From CAZRHH01 sp964599885 (GTDB lineage Bacteria; Chloroflexota; Dehalococcoidia; DSTF01; JACRBR01): DNA of 64,000 bases. Position numbers and translations under genes: made by a program. Shown one piece after another: positions 17,571 to 27,320 of this stretch. The notes under the pieces were generated by a model. The model was not told the origin of the DNA and searched no databases. It was given only the letters and a program-made list of their open reading frames with translations. Where the stretch lies: assembly GCA_964599885.1 (NCBI GenBank), contig CAZRHH010000006.1:26807-90806 (forward strand). Reading direction: 5' to 3'. Numbering within the stretch: position 1 is the stretch's first letter; each line of letters opens with the position of its first letter.

Positions 17571-19223
17571 TTGCCACCGAAGGTGATCATGATCGCGCTT
17601 GACGGCGCGACGTTCGACGTCATTCGGCCGATGATCGTCGCCGGCCGGCTGCCGGCGTTCGCGCGTCTCGCCGCGCGAGGCGCTTCGGGCGATCTGCAGT
17701 CCACCTACCCGGTGATCACGCCGCCCGCATTCGCTTCGATGCTCACCGGCTGCAACCCGGGCAAGCACGGCGTCTACGATTTCTTCAGCCGTTTGCCGAA
17801 CAGCTACGAGTTCGCGCCTTCCAACGCCGCGACCATCCGTGTCGAGCCGCTGCACCAGATCGCCGCGCGCCACGGGCTTCGCGCCGGCAGCATGAACCTG
17901 CCGATGACGTATCCGCCGGCGCAGATCGAGAACGGCTTCGTCGTCGCCGGCCTTGAGACGCCCCCGGGGGCGGCGTACACGTACCCGCGCGCCTTGCAAC
18001 GGGAGTTGGAATCGAGCTTCGGCTACCGCATCGAGTTGGACCGCTGGTACCGCATCGGCGAAGAGCAGTCCGAAATGGATGCGATCCTCCACCTCGCCGA
18101 CGTGCATCGTCGTGCAGCTCTGCATCTGCTCCGGACGCAGGACGTCGATTTCCTCGCGATTGCGCTCCGTGCGCCGGACCACGCTCAACACTACTTCTGG
18201 CGCTTCTACGACCCCCAGCACCCCGGCTGGAACGCCGCCGATGGTGCCCGGTTTGGAGACTTCATCCCGCAAGCCTATGAGGCGTGCGACCGCGCGATCG
18301 GTGACATCGTCGAGGCAGCCGGGCCCGAAGCGACGGTCATCGTGACCAGCGACCACGGATTCGGCAGCGAAACGAAGATGGTGCACCTCAACAACTGGCT
18401 TGAACAGCGCGGATACCTGCGCTTCAAGGGCGGCGTGGCCGGTCGCCTGAAGAAAGCCGCGTTCCGCCTCGGCTTCACGGCGGACAACGTCATCAACATC
18501 CTCTCGCGGTTGCACCTGGAGCGGCTGTTCACGGGTGTCAGCCGGACGACGAAGGCCGGCATCTTCAGCCGCCTCTTCCTCTCGTACGGTGACATCGATT
18601 GGAGCGCGACACAGGCCTTCGCGCGCGGGCAGATCGGACAGATCATCCTCAACGTGCGCGGCCGCGAACCCGAAGGCATCGTCCCCGACGGCGAGGAGTA
18701 CCGAAAAGCCCGTGCGCGCATCATCGACGACCTGATGCGGCTGCGCGATCCGGAGACGGGCGATCTGATCGTCGAACGTTGCCACGTCCGCGAGGACCTT
18801 TATGACGGAGCGATGACCGGCTCGGCGCCCGACATCGTCATCGACTGGAAAGACATGAAGTACTGGGCGTTCGATGTCATCTCGGGCGGGCGGAGCATCA
18901 TCGGCCCGAACCTCGCGACCCGTTCGGGAGGACACCGCATGAACGGCATCTTCCTGGCGGCCGGCCCGAACGTCACGCCCGGTGTGGCGCTCGATGACGC
19001 GCAGATCGTCGATGTAGCGCCGACCGTGTTGCAACTCCTGGGATTGCCGATAGCGGATCACGTAGACGGCCGCGTGTTGACGGAGATCTTCCGCGAGCGC
19101 CCGCTGGATGCGCTCCGCGAGACGGCGCCTGCAGTAACAGCGCCGGCGTACGACGACGATCCGTACAGCGCCGAAGACGAGGAGGCAGTGAAGGAACGCC
19201 TGCGCCAGCTTGGATACATCTGA
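17571..19223 (+). CDS. Alkaline-phosphatase-superfamily phosphodiesterase/nucleotide-pyrophosphatase-like enzyme
   Basis: 550 residues. Start is TTG at 17571 with GGAGG 5 bases upstream; an ATG at 17567 is out of frame. Superfamily motifs: first metal Asp in MIALDGATFD (residues 6-15), nucleophile Thr in VITPPAFASMLTG, Asp-His pair in VTSDHGFGS and a late metal His in SGGHRMNG. Substrates of the family are phosphate or sulfate esters. A cleavable signal is not obvious, so the protein may be cytoplasmic. The 3' end overlaps the start of the O-antigen-ligase/TPR gene by 14 bases, suggesting joint function in glycan or lipid-carrier processing. A similar gene is at 22185. Confidence 0.85.
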   Translation: MPPKVIMIALDGATFDVIRPMIVAGRLPAFARLAARGASGDLQSTYPVITPPAFASMLTGCNPGKHGVYDFFSRLPNSYEFAPSNAATIRVEPLHQIAARHGLRAGSMNLPMTYPPAQIENGFVVAGLETPPGAAYTYPRALQRELESSFGYRIELDRWYRIGEEQSEMDAILHLADVHRRAALHLLRTQDVDFLAIALRAPDHAQHYFWRFYDPQHPGWNAADGARFGDFIPQAYEACDRAIGDIVEAAGPEATVIVTSDHGFGSETKMVHLNNWLEQRGYLRFKGGVAGRLKKAAFRLGFTADNVINILSRLHLERLFTGVSRTTKAGIFSRLFLSYGDIDWSATQAFARGQIGQIILNVRGREPEGIVPDGEEYRKARARIIDDLMRLRDPETGDLIVERCHVREDLYDGAMTGSAPDIVIDWKDMKYWAFDVISGGRSIIGPNLATRSGGHRMNGIFLAAGPNVTPGVALDDAQIVDVAPTVLQLLGLPIADHVDGRVLTEIFRERPLDALRETAPAVTAPAYDDDPYSAEDEEAVKERLRQLGYI

Positions 19224-22167
19224 GCCGCTGGACGGCGCGATCGCCGCGCCCTCCGGCGACGCCGCCACCACGACCTTCCTTCGTCCGGCTCACCGTGTTC
19301 TGCACATCGCGTATTTCGGCTGCGCCAGCGCCGTACTGATCCTCCTCGCGCTCGTGCTGCCGGGGCAGTCGACCCGCGCAGACGAAATTCTGCTGTTCGG
19401 GGCCGCGCTCTGGGCGCTCGCGACACTCGCCCGGTATGCGTGGGAGCGTTCGCAAGGCCGCGAATCGTCCATGGTGCTCGAACCGGCGCATGTCTTCCTC
19501 GTCGTACTCGCCTGCACCTACGTCGCGTTTGGATTCGATCTCACCGCGTACCGTCCGCGATTCACCCCAACATCCCCTGATGCGCTGCCGGGGCTGCTGA
19601 TCGACGCGCACGTCTACTACGCGCTCGTGCTGTCGTACGTGATCGTGTTCATCGTCTGGTATGCCCAGAAGCGGCAGCGCCTCCTCGAGAGCGCGCTCGC
19701 TGTCCAGGTCGTGCTGATCAGCATGATGTTCGAGCGCATCCTCACGCAGCCCGAAGGCGTGCCGCTGCTCATGCTCTCGCTCATCGGGCTGGTGCTGATT
19801 CGCGCGCGGCCGTGGGACGGACAGCCGGCGCCGGTCGGTCGCGGCCTGCTCTGGCTCGCGATCCCGTTGGGGTTGTTCGTACTCGTGGCGCTGCTCGCAT
19901 CGCTGCTCGGCGAGTATCGATACGCCAGCCTGACAATGACCGGCAAGATCATCGCGCTCGCCGGGCTATCGGTCCTGATTGCCGATGTTGTGCGGGAGGA
20001 GCGTCAGCGGTGGCTCCTCTGGCTCGCCTTCACCGCGCCCGCCCTGACCAACGCGGCGCTCGTGACGTTCAAACTGCTCGACATTACTCGTGTAATGGGG
20101 CCTTCGTTCGCGTTCGGGAATCGCTACCAGCCAGTGCTGATCGTCGATCCGAATCCGTTGGGACTCGCACTTGCGTTGGGCGTCCTCCTCGTCGTTGCGG
20201 CGGCGATGCACCCGTCGGCGCGCGGACTGCGCTGGCTCGCGCTGCCGGCGTTGGTGTTGCTGTTGCCGGCGTTGGTCGTTTCGTACTCGGCGCCGGCGTT
20301 GCTCGGATTGGCATGCGGTCTTGCCACGATGATCGTGCTGTACATCGCTCGTGCGCCCCGACGTGAGTGGTTCAAGCGGCAAAACCTCGCTGCTCCCGCG
20401 GCGTTCGCGGCTGTTGGACTGGTGGTCATCGCCCTGTACGCAGTCCCCGGCCCGACGCGTGAGGGCATGCGCCACACGCTCGACGATCCATCGACGGGAC
20501 GCTCCCGCGCGAACATATGGTCGTGGACCTTGCGCGATGTGCGCGAGCATGTGGTGCTCGGCGTCGGCCCCGGATACTACCAGCACCGGCCGACACACGT
20601 GCCGGAGTTCGCCTTTCGCGACACGACGAAGATGCTCGAACGGCGCCAGCTCCTGGGACTCCCCGCGGGAGGTCAATGGCGGTCACTCGTCTTTACACAT
20701 CCGCACAATCTTACGCTTGCCGTGATCGAGGGCATGGGGATCGTGGGGATCGCCGCGCTCCTCGTAATCGCCGCCGCGGTCTGCATCGCGGCATGGCGAA
20801 TTGCGGGATCACAGGCGCACGAGGATTGGTGGTTCAGCGCGATCGGTCTCGCGATGCTCGTCGCGGTCTTCGGCTGGAGCCTCACGTCGCTCGGCGACAA
20901 CGTCGCGCTCCTGCCGATCGCGGGTTGGATCGCGCTCGGGTTCGTTTTCACGACGTACCGTGCGCACTCGGGCGACGCGCTCTCGCTTCCGCCATGGTTG
21001 ACGGCGCGGGTGGCGAGACTCGCCGCCAGCGCCGTAGTCCTCGCCTTGTTGGTGATGTACGTGTTGCGGCCTGTCTCCTCTCTCACCGCGGAGGATGCTG
21101 GGCGCGAGCAGCTTCAGGAGCCCGATGTGCGCGGCGCGTTGACGGCGTTCGAGCTGTCAGCCCGTCTCGACCCATTTCATGTCTTCCCGATCGCGCGCCA
21201 GGGACTCGCGGAAGCGCAGCTCGATCGGATCGATGACGCCCGCCGCTCGCTACGCGATGCGCACGACCGCAGCCCCTCGAATCCGCTCGTGCTGTCGCAT
21301 CTGGCGATGACGGATTGGCTCGCAGGCGACCTCGACGCCGCTGAGCGACATCTGCGGCTGGGCATCGCCGCCGATCCGTGGCAGGCCCTCGGCCGCGATC
21401 TATATACGCAGCTCGCGCTGATGCTACGCACGCAAGGTCGCGAAGACGAAGCGACGGCACTGTTGGCTGAAGGCTTCTGGGTCGATGCGGGCAACGCCGC
21501 TGACGGCGCCTGGGTACACAGTGAAGACTCATCCGACGTTACCCTCGACGCGCTGTATTCCTCCGGACGTGCGCCGTCCGACGACGCCCTGCGGCGGCGC
21601 ATCTTCCAGCGCATCGGCGTCTACGCCGGCGCGCTGCCGGACGCCGAATCGGGCGATTTCAACATCGACGAGGTGTTCGCGTTAATGGAGACGGAAGCGC
21701 GCGCGGCGCTCGACAGCGACCGTGCCCTGGGCATCGAGATGCTGGTGCAGATCGCCCTCTGCCAGCGCATTGCCCAGCAACACGACGCAGCGCGCGATTT
21801 GCTGAAGGAGGCCGTCGCGCTCGACGAGAACGCGAATTTCGCGCGCTATGCGCTCGCTCACGAGTACCTCGCGCTCGAGGATACCGGCGCGGCGATACGC
21901 GAACTCGACGAGGTCGTGCGCGTAGGGCGCGCCTCCGAAACGTACGATCTCAGGGTGGCGTTTGCAGAACGCGACCTCGGCGTCATCGCGTTTCGGGAAG
22001 GGCGTCACGAAGACGCAGTGCGTGCGATGCGGGCGGCGCTGGATGATTACCGCTGGGCATACTTGCCCGTCACGTACTCCACGCTCGTGGCCGCCTACGA
22101 GAGTCTTGGGCAGCCCGACGAAGCCGCGAAGTGGCGCCGCAAGGACGAGTTCCTGAACGGCCGGTAG
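19210..22167 (+). CDS. O-antigen ligase/polymerase-like protein fused to a TPR domain, paralog
   Basis: 985 residues from a TTG at 19210 that overlaps the preceding stop. Same build as the 9599 gene: about 13 hydrophobic helices in the first ~620 residues, a large loop with GRSRANIWSWTLRDVREHVVLGVGP and THPHNLTLAVIEGMG, then TPR-like repeats. The last 80 residues (DDYRWAYLPV, LGQPDEAAKWRRKDEF) are strikingly like the other copy, more than the membrane part. That suggests the TPR tail is under strong constraint, perhaps for contact with a shared partner. Predicted glycan polymerase or ligase in the cytoplasmic membrane. Confidence 0.8.
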   Translation: MDTSEPLDGAIAAPSGDAATTTFLRPAHRVLHIAYFGCASAVLILLALVLPGQSTRADEILLFGAALWALATLARYAWERSQGRESSMVLEPAHVFLVVLACTYVAFGFDLTAYRPRFTPTSPDALPGLLIDAHVYYALVLSYVIVFIVWYAQKRQRLLESALAVQVVLISMMFERILTQPEGVPLLMLSLIGLVLIRARPWDGQPAPVGRGLLWLAIPLGLFVLVALLASLLGEYRYASLTMTGKIIALAGLSVLIADVVREERQRWLLWLAFTAPALTNAALVTFKLLDITRVMGPSFAFGNRYQPVLIVDPNPLGLALALGVLLVVAAAMHPSARGLRWLALPALVLLLPALVVSYSAPALLGLACGLATMIVLYIARAPRREWFKRQNLAAPAAFAAVGLVVIALYAVPGPTREGMRHTLDDPSTGRSRANIWSWTLRDVREHVVLGVGPGYYQHRPTHVPEFAFRDTTKMLERRQLLGLPAGGQWRSLVFTHPHNLTLAVIEGMGIVGIAALLVIAAAVCIAAWRIAGSQAHEDWWFSAIGLAMLVAVFGWSLTSLGDNVALLPIAGWIALGFVFTTYRAHSGDALSLPPWLTARVARLAASAVVLALLVMYVLRPVSSLTAEDAGREQLQEPDVRGALTAFELSARLDPFHVFPIARQGLAEAQLDRIDDARRSLRDAHDRSPSNPLVLSHLAMTDWLAGDLDAAERHLRLGIAADPWQALGRDLYTQLALMLRTQGREDEATALLAEGFWVDAGNAADGAWVHSEDSSDVTLDALYSSGRAPSDDALRRRIFQRIGVYAGALPDAESGDFNIDEVFALMETEARAALDSDRALGIEMLVQIALCQRIAQQHDAARDLLKEAVALDENANFARYALAHEYLALEDTGAAIRELDEVVRVGRASETYDLRVAFAERDLGVIAFREGRHEDAVRAMRAALDDYRWAYLPVTYSTLVAAYESLGQPDEAAKWRRKDEFLNGR

Positions 22168-22184
22168 TACTTCTCAGAGGGCGG

Positions 22185-23564
22185 TCAGCGGATGGGCGTG
22201 CCGATCATCTCGGCTGGCACCGTTGCACCGAGCCTGCTCAGCGCCGTTGGCCCGATGTCCGTGATCTGCAGTCCCTCGCGCCGGCCCGGTGCGACGTCTT
22301 TCCCGCGCATGATGAAGATGCCTTCCTGCGCGTGATTCGCATCGTCCGGGCCGGTGTCGTTCTCGAAGGTGTAGATCTCTCCCGTCCCGAGCGAACCCAC
22401 CGACCGCCAGTTCAAGTCGCCGAAGTAGACGATCAGATCCGGGGCGACGTTGTTCGTCGCGCGGTAGATCTCCTCCGGCTTGAAGACTTTCGTCCCCATC
22501 GGCTGACCTTCGTGATCGACCAGCGCCGTGAGTTTTGCGGCGATCTCGTCCCGTACCCGGTCATAGTCGGCCGCGGCGATGAGGCCGTCGGGCTCGCGTC
22601 CCTGGACGTTCAGGAAGACGCGCGCGTAGTACCCGCCGTCGCTCCACGCGGTCGTCCGAGGCCAATCGACCAGCTCGACCGAGAAGGGCGTCGCGGTTTC
22701 CGGCTCTTCCTTCAGCGCGAGGTAGCCTTCGCGCTTTAGCCACTCGTTGACGCAGACGCCGCCGATCATCCGCTTCGCGCCGTGATCCGACATGATGATG
22801 ACCGTCGTGTCCGCGTCGAGCATGTCGACCGTTCGGCCAACCTGCGCGTCCATGGCGATGTAGTAGTCGAGGACCGCCCGCTCGTACGGGTTGCCTCGCT
22901 CGTACTTCGGGTGGGTCTCGTCGAAGTACTTCCAGAAGCCGTGATGCACGCGGTCGACACCGATCTCCACCATCATCGCGAAGTCCCACGGCTTCGTGCG
23001 AAGGAAGTGGCGGAACAGGTCGAAACGCCGCTCCGCCATAACGTGCGCGCCATCGAGAATGCGCTGCTTATCCTCGCTCCGGAAGTCCTCGACGTCGATC
23101 TTGTAGTCGCCGACGGTCTCCGCGATCTCCGCCTTCAGCTCGGGCGGATGCGTGTACTCGCTTTGCGTGCTCGGCGTCAGAAAACAACCGACGCGCACGC
23201 CGTTCACCGGCCGCGGCGGATACGACGGCGGCACGCCCACCAATATGACGCTGCGGCCTGCGCGGCCGAGCACGTCCCAGACAGCGTCTTCACGCACGAG
23301 GTTCGCGTTGGCCATCGCGAGCCCGTCATATGAGTGATCCTTGCGGTTCCGGAAGCCATAAATGCCGAGCTGGCCGGGATCGCGGCTGGTCATCGCGCAC
23401 GCCCAAGCCGGCACGGTGATCGCCGGCACGACGCTTGTCAGTTCACCCCAGGCGCCCTCCTCACGGAGCTTGCTGATGTTGGGAAGGTGCGGCGCGAACC
23501 TGTCGAACACGAGCTGTGGCGCGGCGCAGTCGAGCCCGATAATGACGAGCCGGCGATCGGCCAT
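22185..23564 (-). CDS. Alkaline-phosphatase-superfamily hydrolase/transferase, second copy
   Basis: 459 residues from the ATG at 23562-23564, which has AGGAGG 8 bases upstream. Motifs: VIIGLDCAAPQLVFD, the nucleophile region VPAITVPAWACAMTS, IIMSDHGAKR (Asp-His) and a late His in DANHAQEGIF. No signal peptide is seen. It resembles the 17571 protein in order of motifs but is shorter. It converges with the O-antigen-ligase/TPR gene across 17 bases. The substrate is unknown; phosphodiester-linked glycan decoration or carrier recycling are possibilities. Confidence 0.83.
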   Translation of the reverse strand: MADRRLVIIGLDCAAPQLVFDRFAPHLPNISKLREEGAWGELTSVVPAITVPAWACAMTSRDPGQLGIYGFRNRKDHSYDGLAMANANLVREDAVWDVLGRAGRSVILVGVPPSYPPRPVNGVRVGCFLTPSTQSEYTHPPELKAEIAETVGDYKIDVEDFRSEDKQRILDGAHVMAERRFDLFRHFLRTKPWDFAMMVEIGVDRVHHGFWKYFDETHPKYERGNPYERAVLDYYIAMDAQVGRTVDMLDADTTVIIMSDHGAKRMIGGVCVNEWLKREGYLALKEEPETATPFSVELVDWPRTTAWSDGGYYARVFLNVQGREPDGLIAAADYDRVRDEIAAKLTALVDHEGQPMGTKVFKPEEIYRATNNVAPDLIVYFGDLNWRSVGSLGTGEIYTFENDTGPDDANHAQEGIFIMRGKDVAPGRREGLQITDIGPTALSRLGATVPAEMIGTPIR

Positions 23565-23692
23565 GTATGCGTCCTCCTGATCGTGAGCGGATCCGAGCGG
23601 CACCGCGCCGACGCGGCAGCATAGCCGTGTGCGCGCCGAGCGGCCAATCTCCCGGCTCCATCGCTGGTTCGCGATCCGATACTATCTGCCGC

Positions 23693-25471
23693 ATGGCAGA
23701 GCGGAGCGCACAACTGGGCAGAATCGCGATCGGTGCGGTGGCACTCGTGTTGATCGGCGCGGCATTCGGCGTCGGCTTCCTCGTTGCAGACCGGACGGGC
23801 GCGGACGATGCGGATACGGCCACCGCGCCTACCGCAACGGCCACATCGGTCGCTGACAGTAGCGGGCCGGCGGCGAGCTTCGTCGTCAACGACACGCTGC
23901 CCGGGCGCGTGCTGATGACACGCACAGACTGCAGCGGCGACGGCACCGTCGTCGCCACGTTCTTGTGGACGCGACCCGCCGGCCAGGAATCCGATCGGTG
24001 GCGCCTGCTGATCGCGCCGCTCGGGCAGGAGGATGACCTTTCGAAATTGGACGACGCGATCGTCCGCCCCAGCAACAACGGCCAGGCGAAGATCGGCGGG
24101 CTCGCTGCGGGAAGCCAGTTCGGCGTGAAGATCATTCCCGGCACGGGCGACGAGGCGTGGGCGCGGGGCGCCCTGACCACGCCGCTCTGCAACCAGTTCG
24201 GCAGCGCCTGCCCGCCATCCTCAGACCTCCTGGCGCAGGGCCCCGTATCTGGGTCCACGACGGACACGAACGCGCGCATCTGGGTTCGGACGTGCTACCC
24301 GGCGTCCGTGGTACTCGAATACCGCGAGACCGGCGCGCCGCTGGCCGCCGGTATCGCCACCTCGCCTCAGCGAACCGATCCGCAACAGGACAATACGGCG
24401 GTGTTCGAGATCGCCGGCCTCCGTCCATCGCAGAGCTACGACTACCGCGTGCTCGTCGACTCAATCCCCGTGCCGCACCCCGCTGCGTCGTTCTGGACGA
24501 TGCCGGCGCCGGGCACGCCGACCAAACTGCGCTTCGTGACTGGCAGCGACCTGCACCAGATCCGCCCACAGAACCGCGTCGCGAACCTCGCGATGCCGGA
24601 GATGCTCAGAGCGCAGCCACAGTTCGCCTTGCTGCTCGGCGACAACATCGATGTCGACGGGTTTGGGAAGTTCAACCCCACGGCAACGGAGGCGTACCTC
24701 CGGCATTATCGTGATAACTGGAGTTTCGCGCCCATGCGAAACCTTCTCGCCGGCGTCAGCACGAGGATGATGTGGGACGATCACGACATCATCAACGACT
24801 GGGATCAGTTGGACGCCGCACCGTACCCGTTCGCGCGCGAGGCGTTCGGCATATTCGTCTCCCGCCAGAACCCCGATCCCGTGCGCGAAGGTTCGACGTA
24901 CTTCACCTTCGATGCCGGAGATGTGTCGTTCTTCGTCCTCGACGTACGCTCGTTTCGGTCGCCGAAACGCCAGGCGGACGACGCTCAGAAATCAATGCTC
25001 GGCGAGCAGCAGAAGGCCGACCTGAAGGAGTGGATGACGACCTCGACCGCGAAGTTCAAGTTCATTGCGTCCGGCGTCCAATGGAACGACCACCAAGTCG
25101 TGCCGCTGCGCGAGAACGATGCGTGGGACGGCTTTCGCACCGAGCGGGAGGAGATTCTGGATTTCATCAACGAAAGCGGCGTCGATGGCGTCATGCTGCT
25201 CTCGGGCGATGCCCACTGGCCGGGCGTGATCCGCCACTCGCACGGGATCATCGAGTTTCAGACGACGCCCGTCGGCGTCTCGCCACCGGCGCCGCCGCCG
25301 TCCGTCGCGGGCGCGGCCGATGTGATCTTCGCCGACGGGCAAAAGAACGTATTTGGCCGCTTCGATGTCGATACCACGGCATCCCCGGCCCGCATCGATT
25401 TCGCGATGGTCGATCGTCTCGGCGTCGAGCTGTTCAAGCTCACGCTGACGGAGACGGACCTGGCGCGTTAG
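23693..25471 (+). CDS. PhoD-like alkaline phosphatase family protein, membrane-anchored
   Basis: 592 residues from the ATG at 23693. An N-terminal hydrophobic helix (residues 10-32, IAIGAVALVLIGAAFGVGFL) is followed by an Ala/Thr-rich linker and a PhoD-type N-terminal beta domain. Then come metallophosphatase motifs GSDLHQI, LLGDNIDVD, MMWDDHDIINDW and LSGDAHWPGV. PhoD enzymes are Ca/Fe-dependent extracellular phosphodiesterases/phosphomonoesterases that can also act on teichoic-type polymers. It starts divergently from the 22185 gene (128 bases apart). It may act on phosphate groups of the surface polymer or scavenge phosphate; both are inference. Confidence 0.87.
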   Translation: MAERSAQLGRIAIGAVALVLIGAAFGVGFLVADRTGADDADTATAPTATATSVADSSGPAASFVVNDTLPGRVLMTRTDCSGDGTVVATFLWTRPAGQESDRWRLLIAPLGQEDDLSKLDDAIVRPSNNGQAKIGGLAAGSQFGVKIIPGTGDEAWARGALTTPLCNQFGSACPPSSDLLAQGPVSGSTTDTNARIWVRTCYPASVVLEYRETGAPLAAGIATSPQRTDPQQDNTAVFEIAGLRPSQSYDYRVLVDSIPVPHPAASFWTMPAPGTPTKLRFVTGSDLHQIRPQNRVANLAMPEMLRAQPQFALLLGDNIDVDGFGKFNPTATEAYLRHYRDNWSFAPMRNLLAGVSTRMMWDDHDIINDWDQLDAAPYPFAREAFGIFVSRQNPDPVREGSTYFTFDAGDVSFFVLDVRSFRSPKRQADDAQKSMLGEQQKADLKEWMTTSTAKFKFIASGVQWNDHQVVPLRENDAWDGFRTEREEILDFINESGVDGVMLLSGDAHWPGVIRHSHGIIEFQTTPVGVSPPAPPPSVAGAADVIFADGQKNVFGRFDVDTTASPARIDFAMVDRLGVELFKLTLTETDLAR

Positions 25472-25514
25472 CATCTGCCCCCGTCTGCGCGGCGCGTTTT
25501 GAGAAGGCGAGGAT

Positions 25515-25540
25515 CCGACCTAAGCCCCACCGGGGGTCGG
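25515..25540 (+). terminator. Hairpin between convergent PhoD and GT-C genes
   Basis: CCGACC pairs with GGTCGG around an inner CCCC/GGGG stem, in the 69-base gap between two convergent stops. No T-run follows, so a bidirectional stem-loop terminator is plausible but not proven. Confidence 0.45.
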
Positions 25541-27316
25541 TCAGTACTGCACCCGAGTCTCGGAAGAGATGAATGCCGTAACGCGCGGAGTGCCTTTGAG
25601 CATGAGGAAATTGAACACGCTTCCGCTCGAAGTTTTTATCCAGGCAGGATCGTACAGTTCCCAAAGGTCGGGTTGCGCTAGAAGGTCTTGATCGGCTGGG
25701 AGATTCGCACCTCGCTCCTTCCACTCTTGCTTGGAAAGGGGCAGCAGGTACAGCCCGGCCGAAATGATGATGATATCTGGGCGACGGTCGAGAATATACC
25801 GAGCATCCCCCTTCATATGACCGGGTGTTCGCGGTTCAAAGTCGTAAGGCTCGCGGCGCGCGATGTGCTTGTCGGTGAGTCCTAACGTGTCGATTGATCG
25901 AACTTCGCTCCAGTAGGGGATCTGCCCAGCGGCATTCAGGGCGATTACAACATCGGGATCCTGGGTGCGCAACCATTCTGCGATCTCGTAACGCTGTTCC
26001 CCGATCGCTTCCCAGAACCGCGCTTCGTTAACCATTGGTTGCGGGACGTGCAGAAGTGAAGCCGCTATGGGCAACATTGCGACCAGAACGAAGGCGCGTG
26101 CATGATCGGGCGCCATTCGCCGGTTGCCTGCGCTGATGTGCCTCACTGCGACCCGGGCGAGAGCGATCAGCGCGGTCGCGCTCAGAAGGTAAGCGAATGG
26201 AAGTACAGGCATGAGGAAGCGAAAGAACTGGAGAAAGTCTGCCCCAGCGTAGAGAACGTACACCAACCAGCCCGCGCAAAAGGCGACTAAAGGCATAGCC
26301 GCGAGCCGCGACGCGCGCGGCAAGAGCGGCACGAGCGGCAGGGGGAACAGGATGACGAGTCCGTACTGCTGCCAGAACCGCCGAATGTAGTCATAGCCGT
26401 CCTCATAGCGATCCCACGAAAAGAGCGATTGTCCGTCCAGTTTCTGGTAGTAGGTGTTTGGCAGCAGTGCGTCGTAATAGGTCAGGCGGAAGAAAAGAAA
26501 CAGCGCGTAAGGCACGCCGAAGACCGCGATCCACACTGCAATGTGACGAGCTGCCGCGCCGTTCAGGCGGTGCGCCGAGATTGCAGGGAGAGATGCTCGA
26601 ACCAGCTTCAATCCCAGTATCCCAATTGCAAGGAGTAGCCCCTCCGGGCGCGTCAATGCCGCCAATACGGCGGCAATCGCTGACCGGGGCTGCGAGATGG
26701 CGCCGGCATCCTCGCGCATATGGAGCCACAACGAAAGCGCCACCAGCATGACGAAGAGCGGCTCCTCGAGACCAGCGAATGTCCAAAACGCTGCCGGCGC
26801 TGAGAAAACGAACAGAAGTGCCGAGAGAGCAAAGATCGCTGCGGCATCGGCGTCATCGTCGGACAGTTCGCGGGCGAGGAGGTACATGATGCCGAGTGTG
26901 CCCGCTGTCGCGCCGAAACCCAGCCAGCGCGAAGGTTCGACGATTCCGAGCCCGACGAATTCGGTACCTGCGAGCAAGATCACCCAAAGGAAGTTTGAAT
27001 AGCCTTCGACGCGCTCACCAGGATTCCAAACGAGTCCATCGCCCGCCGCGAAATTCTGAGAGTATCTGAAGGAGATGTACGCGTCGTCGACCGTGTGATC
27101 CCAGAACGTGTATCCATGCAATATCAGAACCGTCAGAGACACGACCAGTACAGCTGGCACGACGAAACGTCCACGCAGAACACTCACTAGGGGGATCAAA
27201 GACAGGCCGGTACTAATCGCTAACAATTGAAGAAGGGTCAATGTGCGTGCTCCGAGGCCGGGCCGTGTCTGCGCCACCTTCGTATCGTCGCCCGTCCCGG
27301 CACCAGGGCTAAGCAA
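25541..27316 (-). CDS. GT-C-like multi-membrane glycosyltransferase, paralog 3
   Basis: About 591 residues; the TTG at 27314-27316 or a GTG at 27275-27277 could be the start, and neither has a clear ribosome site. Loop-1 motif TVDDAYISFRYSQNF and VEGYSNFLWV, about 11 hydrophobic helices, and a C-terminal domain with DTLGLTDKHIARREPYDF match the paralogs at 6205 and 7909. The base composition is visibly lower: the 60 bases at 25561-25620 are 32 G+C, against 40 in 28681-28740 of the neighbouring operon. This suggests transfer from another lineage. It is last in an operon with the three acyltransferases (4-base gap). Confidence 0.75.
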   Translation of the reverse strand: MLSPGAGTGDDTKVAQTRPGLGARTLTLLQLLAISTGLSLIPLVSVLRGRFVVPAVLVVSLTVLILHGYTFWDHTVDDAYISFRYSQNFAAGDGLVWNPGERVEGYSNFLWVILLAGTEFVGLGIVEPSRWLGFGATAGTLGIMYLLARELSDDDADAAAIFALSALLFVFSAPAAFWTFAGLEEPLFVMLVALSLWLHMREDAGAISQPRSAIAAVLAALTRPEGLLLAIGILGLKLVRASLPAISAHRLNGAAARHIAVWIAVFGVPYALFLFFRLTYYDALLPNTYYQKLDGQSLFSWDRYEDGYDYIRRFWQQYGLVILFPLPLVPLLPRASRLAAMPLVAFCAGWLVYVLYAGADFLQFFRFLMPVLPFAYLLSATALIALARVAVRHISAGNRRMAPDHARAFVLVAMLPIAASLLHVPQPMVNEARFWEAIGEQRYEIAEWLRTQDPDVVIALNAAGQIPYWSEVRSIDTLGLTDKHIARREPYDFEPRTPGHMKGDARYILDRRPDIIIISAGLYLLPLSKQEWKERGANLPADQDLLAQPDLWELYDPAWIKTSSGSVFNFLMLKGTPRVTAFISSETRVQY

Positions 27317-27320
27317 CGGG

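Noticed and set aside
16611..19271. Very long minus-strand open frame (886 codons)
   Set aside because: Only its last 273 codons (to 17432) are a gene, a methyltransferase. The rest is the mirror of the phosphatase gene on the plus strand and reads as Arg/Val/Glu-rich shadow.
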